Shown here one piece after another: positions 8,589-17,810 of a stretch of DNA of 64,000 nt; the stretch's first letter is position 1; every line of letters starts with the position of its first letter. The stretch is from NCBI GenBank assembly GCA_963921305.4, contig CAWUEX030000002.1, forward strand, positions 2,604,001 to 2,668,000. Direction: 5' to 3'. Made by a program: the position numbers and the translations under genes. This DNA comes from CAWUEX02 sp963921305 (lineage in GTDB: Bacteria; Pseudomonadota; Alphaproteobacteria; Rhodospirillales; Rhodospirillaceae). The notes beneath the pieces were generated by a model. The model was given only the letters and a program-made list of their open reading frames with translations, did no database searches and was not told where the DNA came from.

Positions 8589-10154
8589 ATGACACCGCGT
8601 TACATTGGCACCGCGCTCTTGGCTCTCGTTGCGCTCGCCGCACATCCGGTTCCCGCTTTGGCGGCGGACGAAGCCGAATGCGAAGCGCTGCGTACCGCGG
8701 ATTTCTCAAATATCCTGGACGCGCCCACGCACTTGATGTCAGTGCGCGCGGTCGCGGCGGCCAATGACGTGCCGGCCTATTGTCAGGTCAAAGGCTATGT
8801 CGCCTCTGCCGTTGAGTTCGAACTGCGTCTGCCTCTTGAGGACTGGAACGGAAAATTCTTGAAGCGTGGCTGCGGCGGATTCTGCGGCAGCGTGTTCGCG
8901 GCCACTTGCGACAATCACCTCAAAGACGGTTATGCGTGCCTCGCCAGCGATATGGGGCATACCTCCACGGCGATCGATGGCAAATGGGCCTACAACGACC
9001 TCGAGGCGGAAATCGATTTTGGGTATCGCGCCACCCATGTCACCGCCAAGGCGGGAAAGACCATCACCGCGGCATTTTATGACCGCGCCCCGCAGCGGTC
9101 TTATTTCATGGGGTGCTCTACCGGCGGGCGGCAGGGCTTGGTCGAAGCCCAGCGCTTCCCCCATGACTTCGATGGCATTGTCGCCGGTGCGCCGGTCATC
9201 AACGAAACCGGTGCGGGCATGCAGCTGATCTGGACGGTCGCCGCCAATCGCGACGACAACGGCAATCAGATTCTGCCGGCCAGTAAAATTCCCATGATCC
9301 ACGAGGCCGTGATTGAGAAATGCGACATGAACGACGGTGTCGAGGACGGCCTCGTTGGCGATCCACGAGCCTGCGATTTTCAGCCCAGCGAATTGCGCTG
9401 CCTTGGCCGCGACCGCGATAACTGCCTCACGTCGGCCCAGATCGACGTGGTGAACAAGATTTACGACGGTCCGGTCAATTCAAAGGGGGAGGCGCTCTAT
9501 ACCGGCGGTGCCCAGCGCGGCTCGGAACTCAACTGGATCGGCCCTTATGTGAGTGAGGACGGCGGTCCCGCCGTCTATGAAAACTTCATTGGCGATCTCT
9601 GGCGTTACCTTGGTTTCATGCCCGACCCGGGTCCGGCCTGGCAGCCTTCCGATTTCGATTTTGATGAGGACTACAAGCGCCTCGGTCTGATGGAGACGAT
9701 CTATACCGGCTCAAACCCCGACCTCCGCGCCTACAAGGCTCGGGGTGGCAAAATTATCTCCTACCAGGGATGGCGCGATCAGTCGGTGGTGCCGCTCAAT
9801 GTGATTGACTATTACGAGCTGGTCACCAACACGATGGGCGGCCTTGAACAGACCCAGGATTTCTTCCGCCTGTTTATGATTCCCGGCATGAACCACTGCT
9901 CCGGCGGGGCCGGAGCCTACGCCATCGATTACCTGGCGTATCTGGAAGAGTGGGTCGAGGACGGCCAGGCGCCGGAGAAACTCATTGGCGTGCATCCGGC
10001 CAATGGCGGCATCGATAGCTTCGGCACCAACCTGCCACTCGATGACGATGAAATTGCCTTCAGCCGTCCGTCGTTCCCCTATCCGCTGAGTGCGGGCTAC
10101 AGCGGCGAAGGCGATCCGGATCAGGCAGATAGCTTCGAGGCTGTCGCGCCTTAA
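8589..10154 (+). CDS. Tannase/feruloyl esterase family secreted hydrolase
   Basis: A 521-residue member of the tannase/feruloyl esterase family (PF07519), which cleaves ester bonds of plant phenolics or related aryl esters. A Sec signal (about 1-25, ending ALA) sends it out of the cytoplasm. The nucleophile is Ser177 in GCSTGGRQG, next to Cys176; Asp397 is in GWRDQSVVP and His436 with Cys437 in MNHCSGG. The Cys-Ser and His-Cys pairing is the known disulfide that joins Ser and His in this family. Many further cysteines support an extracytoplasmic life. GGGAGG precedes the ATG. It converges on cysNC with a 21-base gap. The natural ester is unknown. Confidence 0.88.
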   Translation: MTPRYIGTALLALVALAAHPVPALAADEAECEALRTADFSNILDAPTHLMSVRAVAAANDVPAYCQVKGYVASAVEFELRLPLEDWNGKFLKRGCGGFCGSVFAATCDNHLKDGYACLASDMGHTSTAIDGKWAYNDLEAEIDFGYRATHVTAKAGKTITAAFYDRAPQRSYFMGCSTGGRQGLVEAQRFPHDFDGIVAGAPVINETGAGMQLIWTVAANRDDNGNQILPASKIPMIHEAVIEKCDMNDGVEDGLVGDPRACDFQPSELRCLGRDRDNCLTSAQIDVVNKIYDGPVNSKGEALYTGGAQRGSELNWIGPYVSEDGGPAVYENFIGDLWRYLGFMPDPGPAWQPSDFDFDEDYKRLGLMETIYTGSNPDLRAYKARGGKIISYQGWRDQSVVPLNVIDYYELVTNTMGGLEQTQDFFRLFMIPGMNHCSGGAGAYAIDYLAYLEEWVEDGQAPEKLIGVHPANGGIDSFGTNLPLDDDEIAFSRPSFPYPLSAGYSGEGDPDQADSFEAVAP

Positions 10155-10175
10155 GCGCACAGCGAATGTCTTGCT

Positions 10176-12053
10176 TTAAGCGCTGAGTGCTTTGTCCTTC
10201 GCGCCGAGCACATGGCGCTCGACGTAGTCCACCAGCCTGCCGAGGGATTGGTCGAGGTCTAATTCACCCGTGTTGACCTCCAGGTCCGGATTTTCCGGCG
10301 GCTCCCAGGGCGATGAGATGCCCGTGAAATCGGTGATCTCACCCGCGCGTGCCTTGGCGTAAAGGCCTTTGACATCGCGCGACTCACAGACGTCCAGGTC
10401 GGCGTGGATGAACACCTCGTGGAACGACTCACCGATGATTTCCCGCGCCGCCGACCGTGCCGCATGGGTGGGAGCGATGAACGCCGAGATGACGATCATG
10501 CCCGCGTCGGCGAACAGTTTGGCCACTTCGGCCACGCGCCGCAGATTTTCATCGCGCTCTTCCTCGCTGAACCCAAGGTCACGATTTAGGCCTTTGCGCA
10601 CGTTGTCGCCGTCGAGGGTGTAGACGTAGATGCCGCGATTGAATAACTCGCGTTGCAGCGCCATCGCCAAAGTGGACTTGCCGGCGCCGGACAAGCCAGC
10701 CATCCACAGCACTGCACCGCCATAGCCATTCGCTTTGGCGCGCTCCTCAGCGCTCACCGACTGAGGTACGGCGGTCAGATTGCGCGATGCGGTCTCAATT
10801 TCCTCGCCGCCTTCGATGATGCAGCCGCCAACAACCTGGTAGCCGTCCAGCAACACGGCACGGCCTAAGGCCGGCAGGTCGTGGAACAGGTCGAAGGTGA
10901 TGTCGCTGCGGCAGCGCAGGGTCACTTCGGCAACGCCGTTCTGTCCGACTTCATGGCCGCGGTGGCGGCTGAGGTCGCTGACGTCGATGACCGTATCGAT
11001 CGAATCCACCACCACGTCGTATTCCGCGGTTGCGAGTTTCAAGGTGAGCGCCTCGCCCTGGCGCAAAGCATCGCGGCTCAGCCAGAATAGGCGGACGGAC
11101 AACGCATTGGCCATGCGCGGTCCAGCCGTCGGCAGCGTCAACACGTGTCCGCGCTCGATATAAAGCTCGTCATCCAGCGTCAGGGCGACGGATTGCCCGG
11201 CGGAGATGGCTTTTATCCGTTCGGGTGCCTGCCAGCTTTCAAACGACACCACTTTGGCGGACCGTCCCGTCGGCCACACGGTCAGTTCACTTCCCACGTC
11301 GAGCGTGCCGCTTTCCACCCGCCCGACAATCAGGCGGCGGCCGTCCTGGCGGTAGACGTCTTGCACCGGCAGGCGGAACGGGCGCTCCGTCGGTGCGGCG
11401 GCGCGCGGAAAGGCATCCAAGGCTTCGGTGATCGTCGGCCCGTCGTACCAAGGCGTTTTGTCCGAGCGCGTCGCCAGGTTGTCCCCATGCGCTGCAGACA
11501 CCGGCACCATCGCCTGCGCCGACAGGCCAATGTCCGCCAGATATGACGTCATCTCTTGTTCGACCTCGCGGAAGCGGACTTCGGAGAACTCCACCAAATC
11601 CATCTTGTTGATCGCCACCACCACCTGCGGAATGCCGATCAGGTGCAGCAGATAGGCATGGCGGCGGGTCTGTTCAGACACGCCTTGCTTGGCGTCGACG
11701 ACGATAACGCCCGCATTGGCGTTCGCGGCGCCGGTGACCATGTTACGTAGAAACTCGCGATGGCCCGGCGCGTCGATGATGACGTAACGCCGCTGCGGGG
11801 TAGAAAACCAAATCTGGGTGGAATCCACGGTGATCGCCTGATCCCGCTCAAGCTGCAGCGCATCCAGCACGAACGACCACTCAAAGGGCTGGCCACGCTT
11901 CTCGGACACCTGTTTCAACTCATCGACCTTGCCGGTGGGCAGGGAGTCCGTGTCATGCAGCATGCGGCCGATCAGCGTTGATTTGCCGTGGTCGATGTGC
12001 CCGACAATGACGATCGGAAAGGCGCGCTCGCGCGGTTTGTTTTGCGACACCAT
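10176..12053 (-). CDS. cysNC: Bifunctional sulfate adenylyltransferase subunit 1/adenylylsulfate kinase
   Basis: A 625-residue fusion of CysN and CysC. The N-terminal part is an EF-Tu-like GTPase: P-loop GHIDHGKST (18-26), then DAPGH and NKMD. It drives synthesis of adenylylsulfate with CysD. The C-terminal part is APS kinase, with P-loop GLSGAGKST (453-461) and LDGDNVRKGLN, making PAPS. Together with CysD it forms the cytoplasmic sulfate-activation complex for cysteine synthesis or sulfation. The fusion is common in alphaproteobacteria (NodQ type). It starts two bases after the cysD stop and is co-transcribed with it. A PAPS reductase or sulfotransferase gene is not in the window. Confidence 0.95.
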   Translation of the reverse strand: MVSQNKPRERAFPIVIVGHIDHGKSTLIGRMLHDTDSLPTGKVDELKQVSEKRGQPFEWSFVLDALQLERDQAITVDSTQIWFSTPQRRYVIIDAPGHREFLRNMVTGAANANAGVIVVDAKQGVSEQTRRHAYLLHLIGIPQVVVAINKMDLVEFSEVRFREVEQEMTSYLADIGLSAQAMVPVSAAHGDNLATRSDKTPWYDGPTITEALDAFPRAAAPTERPFRLPVQDVYRQDGRRLIVGRVESGTLDVGSELTVWPTGRSAKVVSFESWQAPERIKAISAGQSVALTLDDELYIERGHVLTLPTAGPRMANALSVRLFWLSRDALRQGEALTLKLATAEYDVVVDSIDTVIDVSDLSRHRGHEVGQNGVAEVTLRCRSDITFDLFHDLPALGRAVLLDGYQVVGGCIIEGGEEIETASRNLTAVPQSVSAEERAKANGYGGAVLWMAGLSGAGKSTLAMALQRELFNRGIYVYTLDGDNVRKGLNRDLGFSEEERDENLRRVAEVAKLFADAGMIVISAFIAPTHAARSAAREIIGESFHEVFIHADLDVCESRDVKGLYAKARAGEITDFTGISSPWEPPENPDLEVNTGELDLDQSLGRLVDYVERHVLGAKDKALSA

Positions 12054-12055
12054 GA

Positions 12056-12850
12056 CTACAGGTACCCCATAGTGCGCAGCCGCTCGAAGCTGTCTTCTGA
12101 CTCATGATCCATGGTGCGCCCGGCCCGCTCTGGGTCTTTGGTTGCTTCCAGCTCGGTAATGATCTCTGGAATGGTGGTGGCGTTCGACTGGATCGGTTCG
12201 GTGATACCGATTTCACCGAGGGAGCGGAACCGCTCGCCGTCCTTGGCGAAGTACAATGAGCACATGGGAATGCTTTCGCGTTCGATGTAGCGCCAGATAT
12301 CCACCTCGGTCCAATGCAGCAGCGGATGAACGCGTACGTGCGTACCCGGCGGGAAATCGGTGTTGTATTGATCCCAGAACTCCGGTGGCTGCTCGCGGAA
12401 GTCCCACGAGTTATCGGTCCCGCGCGGGCTGAATACACGTTCCTTAGCGCGGGTCGCCTGCTCGTCGCGGCGGATGCCGGTGATCAGCGCTTTGAACCCG
12501 TAGCGGTCGATGGCCTGTTGCAGACCGAGAGACTTTCGCGCGGCGAAGCGCGACGCCGGCGGCAAACTGGCGTCGACCTCTTCGATCGGCGGGCAGTCAT
12601 CCGCGATCAGGTCCAGGCCCCACTCTTTGGTGTACTGATCCCGGAAGGCATAGGCCTCGGGAAATTCCTTGCCCGTATCCAGGTGAATGGCGGGGAAGGG
12701 CATGCGCCCCAGGAAGGCCTTTTTGGCCAGCCAGATCATCACGCACGAGTCCTTGCCCAAGGACCACAGCAGGCCCAAGGGATCGAACTTGTTGAACGCT
12801 TCGCGCAGAATAAACAGGCTTTGCGCTTCGAGAGCGTCGAGATCATCCAT
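12056..12850 (-). CDS. cysD: Sulfate adenylyltransferase subunit 2
   Basis: A 264-residue PP-loop ATP pyrophosphatase that joins sulfate and ATP to give adenylylsulfate, with the GTPase CysN. The PP-loop SLGKDSCVM is near residues 31-39, and DTGKEFPEAYAFRD and RRDEQATRAKERVFSPRG follow in the usual order. The length is somewhat below the roughly 300 residues of enterobacterial CysD but usual for this branch. It is the first gene of the cysD-cysNC operon. The ribosome site is weak, and I see no clear CysB-type or other operator in the 250 bases upstream. Confidence 0.93.
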   Translation of the reverse strand: MDDLDALEAQSLFILREAFNKFDPLGLLWSLGKDSCVMIWLAKKAFLGRMPFPAIHLDTGKEFPEAYAFRDQYTKEWGLDLIADDCPPIEEVDASLPPASRFAARKSLGLQQAIDRYGFKALITGIRRDEQATRAKERVFSPRGTDNSWDFREQPPEFWDQYNTDFPPGTHVRVHPLLHWTEVDIWRYIERESIPMCSLYFAKDGERFRSLGEIGITEPIQSNATTIPEIITELEATKDPERAGRTMDHESEDSFERLRTMGYL

Positions 12851-13106
12851 GCCAAAATCCGGAAATCATCAGCGGAGTCGGCGGTTGAGTGCCATGCACG
12901 ATCTTAAATGTCCACAACGGGCTGCGTAATTCCATAGACAGCACCCAATTTGGCGGTTTCCTTTTCAATTATCGCACGATTGCGGTTCGTTTTCCTGCCC
13001 CTTGGGCGATTTACAGCAGACCGTTTTCGCCCTTGACGGCGCTCCCGGCGGTCAGGCCCAATGCAGTCATGGTCCATCAATCGACATTGTCGTCACGGAG
13101 GCTCTC

Positions 13107-13367
13107 ATGACCCGCTTTCTGGTATCCGAAGAAAACCCCGAAGGGTTCCGTCTTGAAGACATTCTCATCGCCATCCGCAAAGACATCCTCTCGAGAAGTT
13201 TGAAGATCGCCGATGACACCCGCGCCGAGGCGCTCCACGTCAGCAGCAACAACATGAAGATTCTGACGTTGTTGTCCGACGCCATCGCGCTCGCGGACGA
13301 TTCAACCCGCACGCTCGATAAAGCCTTCGGCCCTCACGGGGAGTCGCCGCGTATCGGCAAGGAATAG
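13107..13367 (+). CDS. Hypothetical protein, 86 residues
   Basis: A small open frame with a strong ACGGAGG site before the ATG at 13107. The protein is hydrophilic and mostly helical in character, with no signal peptide or membrane segment: it opens MTRFLVSEENPEGFRLEDIL and ends ESPRIGKE. I do not recognise the family. It stands alone between the divergent cysD and the convergent autotransporter gene, with only four bases to the latter. The ribosome site and codon use support it as real; its function is unknown. Confidence 0.6.
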   Translation: MTRFLVSEENPEGFRLEDILIAIRKDILSRSLKIADDTRAEALHVSSNNMKILTLLSDAIALADDSTRTLDKAFGPHGESPRIGKE

Positions 13368-13371
13368 GCGT

Positions 13372-16209
13372 CTACCAGCGCCAGCTGGCTGAGATGCCGA
13401 TGCGGTGTCCGCCGGCCCGGTCATTGATCACGCCGCCGCCGGTGAGAGCGATCTCCAGGTCCGGCGTTACGGACACTGGCAGACGTCCCGCCAGTTCGAT
13501 CCAGGTTTTCTTTTCCGCCTGTAAACTCAAATCGAACAGGTTATCGGGCAGCACCGCCAGAGCCGCGCGGCCCTGCAGGCGGTTGCCGTTCAGCTCACGG
13601 GATATCTTCGTGCTTAGCTCGGGCTGAACACCGCCAAAGCCGGCACTGATTTCAGCGGACAGGTGTCCACGCACCGTTGTCGCGGATGTGGTTTGAAAAG
13701 CCAGGCGGTCGAGCGCGCCGCCGATCTCGTCATGGGCACCGCGCGTGAGGCGGGCCATGACGGCGCCTCCGCCGAACATCACAACGATATCTCCGCGTTC
13801 AAGCGTCTGCGTCAGATCCAGTCCGGCACTATAGAAATCGCCATCCGCGTGACCTGAATTCGAACCGCCTGAAGTCAGCGGGGCGATGCGCGTGGACGCG
13901 CCGTCCAGCAGTCCAACAGCCGCGCCGGCTGCGGCATGCCATGTGCCGCTGTTGAACCCTGCCGACACACCGAAGTGAGTCGCCTGGCCCTCAATCCGGT
14001 CGGAAGACATATCGGTGTTCGCCCGGTAGTCGCTCTGTCCGAGCATGACGCCGAAGTTGAAGGCGTCCGAAAGGCGCATGGTCACACCCGCGGCCTTCGT
14101 CGTGGCGGTGCGGTTTAACCGCTGTCCGGCGCCATTGCGGGCTTCGCTCCAGTGTTGATCGACCTCGCCCCAAACGCCGTCCGCGTGCGTCCGTTCCATC
14201 AACGTGCGGGTCATCGTCCGCACGGCGAGTTGGTCCATGGCGCTCAGCACCAGTGGTGCGTCATTGGCCAAGGCGGCGAGTGTGTTGCTGGCCTGCTCCA
14301 GCGCGAGGGCATCCAACGCCGTGAACAGCGGAAACGCGCTGTCCGGCGGTGTCGATGTTAAGGCCGAGTCCAAAGCGCCTGCCAACGCGCGTGCGTTTTC
14401 CGTGGCGGCGGCTGTACTGTAGGGGGTGCGGGAAAACAGCACGTCGACGCTTTGCCCGCCGTAGATCGCTTCGGCGGACAGAAAGGCTCCGGCCGTGACA
14501 TTGGTTGACGTGAACGCACCCGTGACGGCGTTGGCCGTTAGCACCGTTACCCGGGCACCATCGCGCACCGGCGTCTGGTCGGCCAAGGGAATATCCAGGG
14601 TTCCGGCCAGGGTGGCGGACCCCGACACCGACAGCACCGGGCTCGTGACTCCGGGCTCCAATGCGGCGAGCCGCAGCGTGCCTGTCGCTGTTTGGGTAAA
14701 GTCGCCGTCGAGCACGGCGCCCTGTGTAATCAAGAAATCACCCCGATTGGTGAACGGAGCCGCCAGCGTTCCAGCCAAGGCCAGGGTGGTGCCTTGAAAC
14801 ACATCCAGCTGTGCCGTGGACAGGCGCCCACCTGCGGCGATGGACAGGGTGTCCTGCAGCACGCGCACGCGGGTCGTGAATGTCGCATCGCGGGCCAGCG
14901 ACCAGGTGCCTTGTCCCAGCTTGACCAGTTCTTCGAACCCGGTGACGTCGAAGTCGATGCCGCCCGCCCCGGCCAGAGTGAGTTCATCGATGCCCGTGCC
15001 GCCGTCCAGAACGCCGCCGATCACAGCCCCGGTCTGCAGGGTCAACAGGTCATTGCCATCACCCAGGATCACAGCCCCGTCCAGCGTGCCTGAATTAGTT
15101 ACCTCATCCCGGCTGTCCGAGCCGCGCAGGGCAACGCCGCCTGCCGCTGACAGCGTGCCTGTGTTGGTGACCTGCACCAGGCCGGTTGCGCCGTCGATGG
15201 CCAGGGCCGGACCTGTCTCTGTGGCGCTGATGGTGCCGTCGTTGATGACGGTGACCGCTCCGCCGCCGCTGATGGCAATGCCGCCGCTTGGCGCGCTGAT
15301 CGATCCGGTGTTGGAAATCCCCACACCGCCCGCACCGGTCATCAAGGCGCGAATACTGGCAGCGCTTGCTGATGACATCTCGATGCTGCCGCTGTTGCTG
15401 ATATTGACAGCGCTCACGTCGAGCAACATGCCGTCTTCCGGCGCGTTGAGGGCGCTGGCGCCCGTGTAAGTCCCGCGAATGGTGCCGCTATTGGTGATCG
15501 TGACTGCGCCGGACCGGATGCGAATGCCCGCCGACTGAAAGGCATTCACCTCAATCAGACCCGTGTTGGTGATGAGGCCGCCGGTGTTCAGGTCGATCGC
15601 ATGGGCACCGTCTCCGTCGGTCTGTATCGTGCCGTCATTCATGACGGTGATGTCGGCGCCACCGTTAATACCGGAGGCAACGGTACCCCGCGTCCGGATG
15701 AGGCCGCCATCGCGATTGATGATGGTCGAGCCGTCGCCGGCCAAAACGCCGTAGGCGACAAACTGATTGGTCACAAGCCGGCCTTCGTTGATCACCGTGG
15801 ACTCCGGCCCGACGTCAATGCCGAACCCGAGAATATCCAGGGTCTCGATGCGGTCTTCGTTGATTACCGTCGATTGGGCGCCGGTTTGAATTCCCGTGCC
15901 GCATACGCCGCGCACAAACATGAAGCCTTGGTTGGTCACGGTGGCGCGGTCGCCGGTGGCCACGGACGGCAGCGCGATGGGGCACTGACCCAGCCGGTCG
16001 AACGGATCGAAGTTGCGCATGATCGCGCCAGGGACGATCAAAATGTTGAGGTCGCTCTGCGCGCTGGCAAAGCCGTCCTCGTCCCGTCCGGAACACACCA
16101 CCGAAAGGCCGTTTTGCACACACTCCGCCCGGGAGACGCCAATGGGAACGCCAACGCCGGACAGCATCGCGGCTGCAACAAAAAGAAAGAGATAAGCGCG
16201 CTTAATCAT
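13372..16209 (-). CDS. Autotransporter with beta-helix passenger and outer-membrane barrel
   Basis: A type V secretion protein of about 945 residues from the ATG at 16209; a GTG at 16239 is possible. The signal is MIKRAYLFLFVAAAMLSGVG up to about residue 28. The passenger (to about 640) consists of repeats around TNTG, INDGTI and NSGTI, the pattern of a right-handed beta-helix. The last 280 or so residues form the autotransporter barrel, beginning near ADGVWGEVDQHW and ending GISASWRW, with the terminal aromatic residue needed for BAM recognition. It should be displayed or released at the cell surface. No protease or adhesin domain is recognised. It sits alone, close to the end of the 86-residue gene. 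Confidence 0.88.
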   Translation of the reverse strand: MIKRAYLFLFVAAAMLSGVGVPIGVSRAECVQNGLSVVCSGRDEDGFASAQSDLNILIVPGAIMRNFDPFDRLGQCPIALPSVATGDRATVTNQGFMFVRGVCGTGIQTGAQSTVINEDRIETLDILGFGIDVGPESTVINEGRLVTNQFVAYGVLAGDGSTIINRDGGLIRTRGTVASGINGGADITVMNDGTIQTDGDGAHAIDLNTGGLITNTGLIEVNAFQSAGIRIRSGAVTITNSGTIRGTYTGASALNAPEDGMLLDVSAVNISNSGSIEMSSASAASIRALMTGAGGVGISNTGSISAPSGGIAISGGGAVTVINDGTISATETGPALAIDGATGLVQVTNTGTLSAAGGVALRGSDSRDEVTNSGTLDGAVILGDGNDLLTLQTGAVIGGVLDGGTGIDELTLAGAGGIDFDVTGFEELVKLGQGTWSLARDATFTTRVRVLQDTLSIAAGGRLSTAQLDVFQGTTLALAGTLAAPFTNRGDFLITQGAVLDGDFTQTATGTLRLAALEPGVTSPVLSVSGSATLAGTLDIPLADQTPVRDGARVTVLTANAVTGAFTSTNVTAGAFLSAEAIYGGQSVDVLFSRTPYSTAAATENARALAGALDSALTSTPPDSAFPLFTALDALALEQASNTLAALANDAPLVLSAMDQLAVRTMTRTLMERTHADGVWGEVDQHWSEARNGAGQRLNRTATTKAAGVTMRLSDAFNFGVMLGQSDYRANTDMSSDRIEGQATHFGVSAGFNSGTWHAAAGAAVGLLDGASTRIAPLTSGGSNSGHADGDFYSAGLDLTQTLERGDIVVMFGGGAVMARLTRGAHDEIGGALDRLAFQTTSATTVRGHLSAEISAGFGGVQPELSTKISRELNGNRLQGRAALAVLPDNLFDLSLQAEKKTWIELAGRLPVSVTPDLEIALTGGGVINDRAGGHRIGISASWRW

Positions 16210-16253
16210 GGCGCGACCGTAGGTCAGCTTCTCAGGCACGGCAACGGACTAAG

Positions 16254-17000
16254 TTAGCTGGCTGCCGCGTCGTTGAGAAACTCACTGAGCGCAGCTGTGT
16301 AAACATCCGTGTGACTAAGTTGCGGCACATGCCCTGAGCCCGGAATTTCCAATTTGACCGCAGCGGGAAGAGCCTTTGCGAGAAGGGCGGAGCCGTCTTT
16401 GATGTTGTCGCTGTCATCGTCACCGAAAATCACCAATGCCGGTTTCGTGAACGGGCTCAATTCCAAATCGTAACGCTTCAAATTTAGGATGGCCTTGCCA
16501 CAGCCCCACGCCGTTGCGGCATCCAGCGGAACGGAATGGCAGAGCAGGGGGTGGGCGGCGCGCTCTTCTTCGGGCATATCTGCCAGCGCAATGGCGCCTT
16601 CGATCAAAGGCTTAAAGCGCTGCGGGTCGGGCGCGAGGCACGTCGTGCTGCTCAGCACCAAACCGGAGACGCGCGACGGACAATGAACAGCCATGTGCTG
16701 CGCGATCATACCGCCCAAAGAATGCCCTGCGATGATCGCTGTCTCGCATCCAGCGTCGTCGAGCACGGCAAGGGCGTCTGCGGCCAGCGAGCGGATGGAG
16801 TAGGTATCCTGTGGTCCGCTTTCGCTTTCAGCGTGACCGCGCAAATCCATCGCGATCCCCGTCAGGGAGCCGGGGAGAGCCGCCATCTGGGCTGACCATA
16901 GCGCCCTTGTCGCAGTGAAGCCGTGCAGGAACAGAATCGCCGGTCCGCTGCCGCGTGTTTCGTATCTCAGGCGAATGCCGTTACGTATCGCCGACGCCAT
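16254..17000 (-). CDS. Alpha/beta hydrolase, enol-lactonase-like
   Basis: A 248-residue cytoplasmic alpha/beta hydrolase resembling 3-oxoadipate enol-lactonases and carboxylesterases. The fold is shown by FLHGFTATRALW, MDLRGHAES and the nucleophile Ser94 in AGHSLGGMIAQ; the acid lies near FGDDDSDN and the base in GSGHVPQL. No signal peptide. It is the last gene of a three-gene minus-strand operon behind two short-chain dehydrogenases, with a six-base gap, so it probably opens a lactone or ester made by them. The precise substrate is not inferable. Confidence 0.82.
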   Translation of the reverse strand: MASAIRNGIRLRYETRGSGPAILFLHGFTATRALWSAQMAALPGSLTGIAMDLRGHAESESGPQDTYSIRSLAADALAVLDDAGCETAIIAGHSLGGMIAQHMAVHCPSRVSGLVLSSTTCLAPDPQRFKPLIEGAIALADMPEEERAAHPLLCHSVPLDAATAWGCGKAILNLKRYDLELSPFTKPALVIFGDDDSDNIKDGSALLAKALPAAVKLEIPGSGHVPQLSHTDVYTAALSEFLNDAAAS

Positions 17001-17006
17001 GACAGC

Positions 17007-17810
17007 TCAATCGAACTGCTGACCGCCATCAACCAGCATCGTCTGACCTGTGACGAAGTCGGCATGGCGGGAAATGAAATAGGTGAGAGGTCCAATCAGG
17101 TCTTCCTCGAATTGCCAGCGTTTGATGGCACGGCGTGCGGCGTGGTTGTCCAATGCCGACTGCGGATACAACTCAATGATTGGGCGCGTCGCAACCATGC
17201 CTGGACCGAGGGCATTGACCGTAATCCCGTCTCTCCCAAGGGCCCGCGCGAGCGAGCGGGTCAGCCCAATCACGCCGGTTTTTGTTGCGACGTAATGTGG
17301 CAGATCGCCGGGTCCGATCTTCGATACGGTCGAAGTTAGGTTGACGATGCGGCCCCAGCCTTTGCTTTTCATGTGCGGCGTACAGGCTTGTGACATGAAA
17401 AACGCGCCTTTGAGATTGGCATTGAGAACCTTGTCGAATTCTTCTTCCGAAATGTCCTCGAAGGCCATGGTCGTCGCGTAACCGGCATTGTTGATCAGGA
17501 TGTCGATGCCGCCGAGTTTTTTCTCTGCGTCTTTGACAACGCGTTGGGCTTCGGCGCGGTGGCCGACGTCAGCGCCAGCGGACATCGCTTTGTGCCCGGC
17601 GTCTGCGAGCTTGATCGCCTCCGCTTCGGCGCGGTCACCAAAAATATCTACCAGAACAATCGCCGCACCAGCTTCGGCCAACGCGCGCGCATAGGCGGGT
17701 CCAATCACACCGCCGCCGCCAGTGATGAGCGCGACTTTGCCGTTGAGTTCACCAGGGTCCAGCGCCGAAACCGCTTCAGGCCGCCGTGCTGCACTGTCAG
17801 TCAAAGACAT
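17007..17810 (-). CDS. SDR family oxidoreductase
   Basis: A 267-residue classical short-chain dehydrogenase. The NAD(P) motif is TGGGGVIG, the structural NNAG is present, and the catalytic Ser and Tyr-x3-Lys appear as LTSTVSK and YVATK. I chose the ATG at 17810 because it follows a GGAGG site that lies inside the end of the upstream gene; a longer frame to 17942 would run through that gene. It overlaps the preceding dehydrogenase by 14 bases, so the two are translationally coupled. The LVDGGQQFD end resembles the upstream paralogue. It probably oxidises an alcohol in a catabolic route. Confidence 0.85.
   Translation of the reverse strand: MSLTDSAARRPEAVSALDPGELNGKVALITGGGGVIGPAYARALAEAGAAIVLVDIFGDRAEAEAIKLADAGHKAMSAGADVGHRAEAQRVVKDAEKKLGGIDILINNAGYATTMAFEDISEEEFDKVLNANLKGAFFMSQACTPHMKSKGWGRIVNLTSTVSKIGPGDLPHYVATKTGVIGLTRSLARALGRDGITVNALGPGMVATRPIIELYPQSALDNHAARRAIKRWQFEEDLIGPLTYFISRHADFVTGQTMLVDGGQQFD

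Noticed and set aside
10653..11546. Several plus-strand frames opposite cysNC
   Set aside because: These are His- and Gln-rich shadows of cysNC with no start signals.
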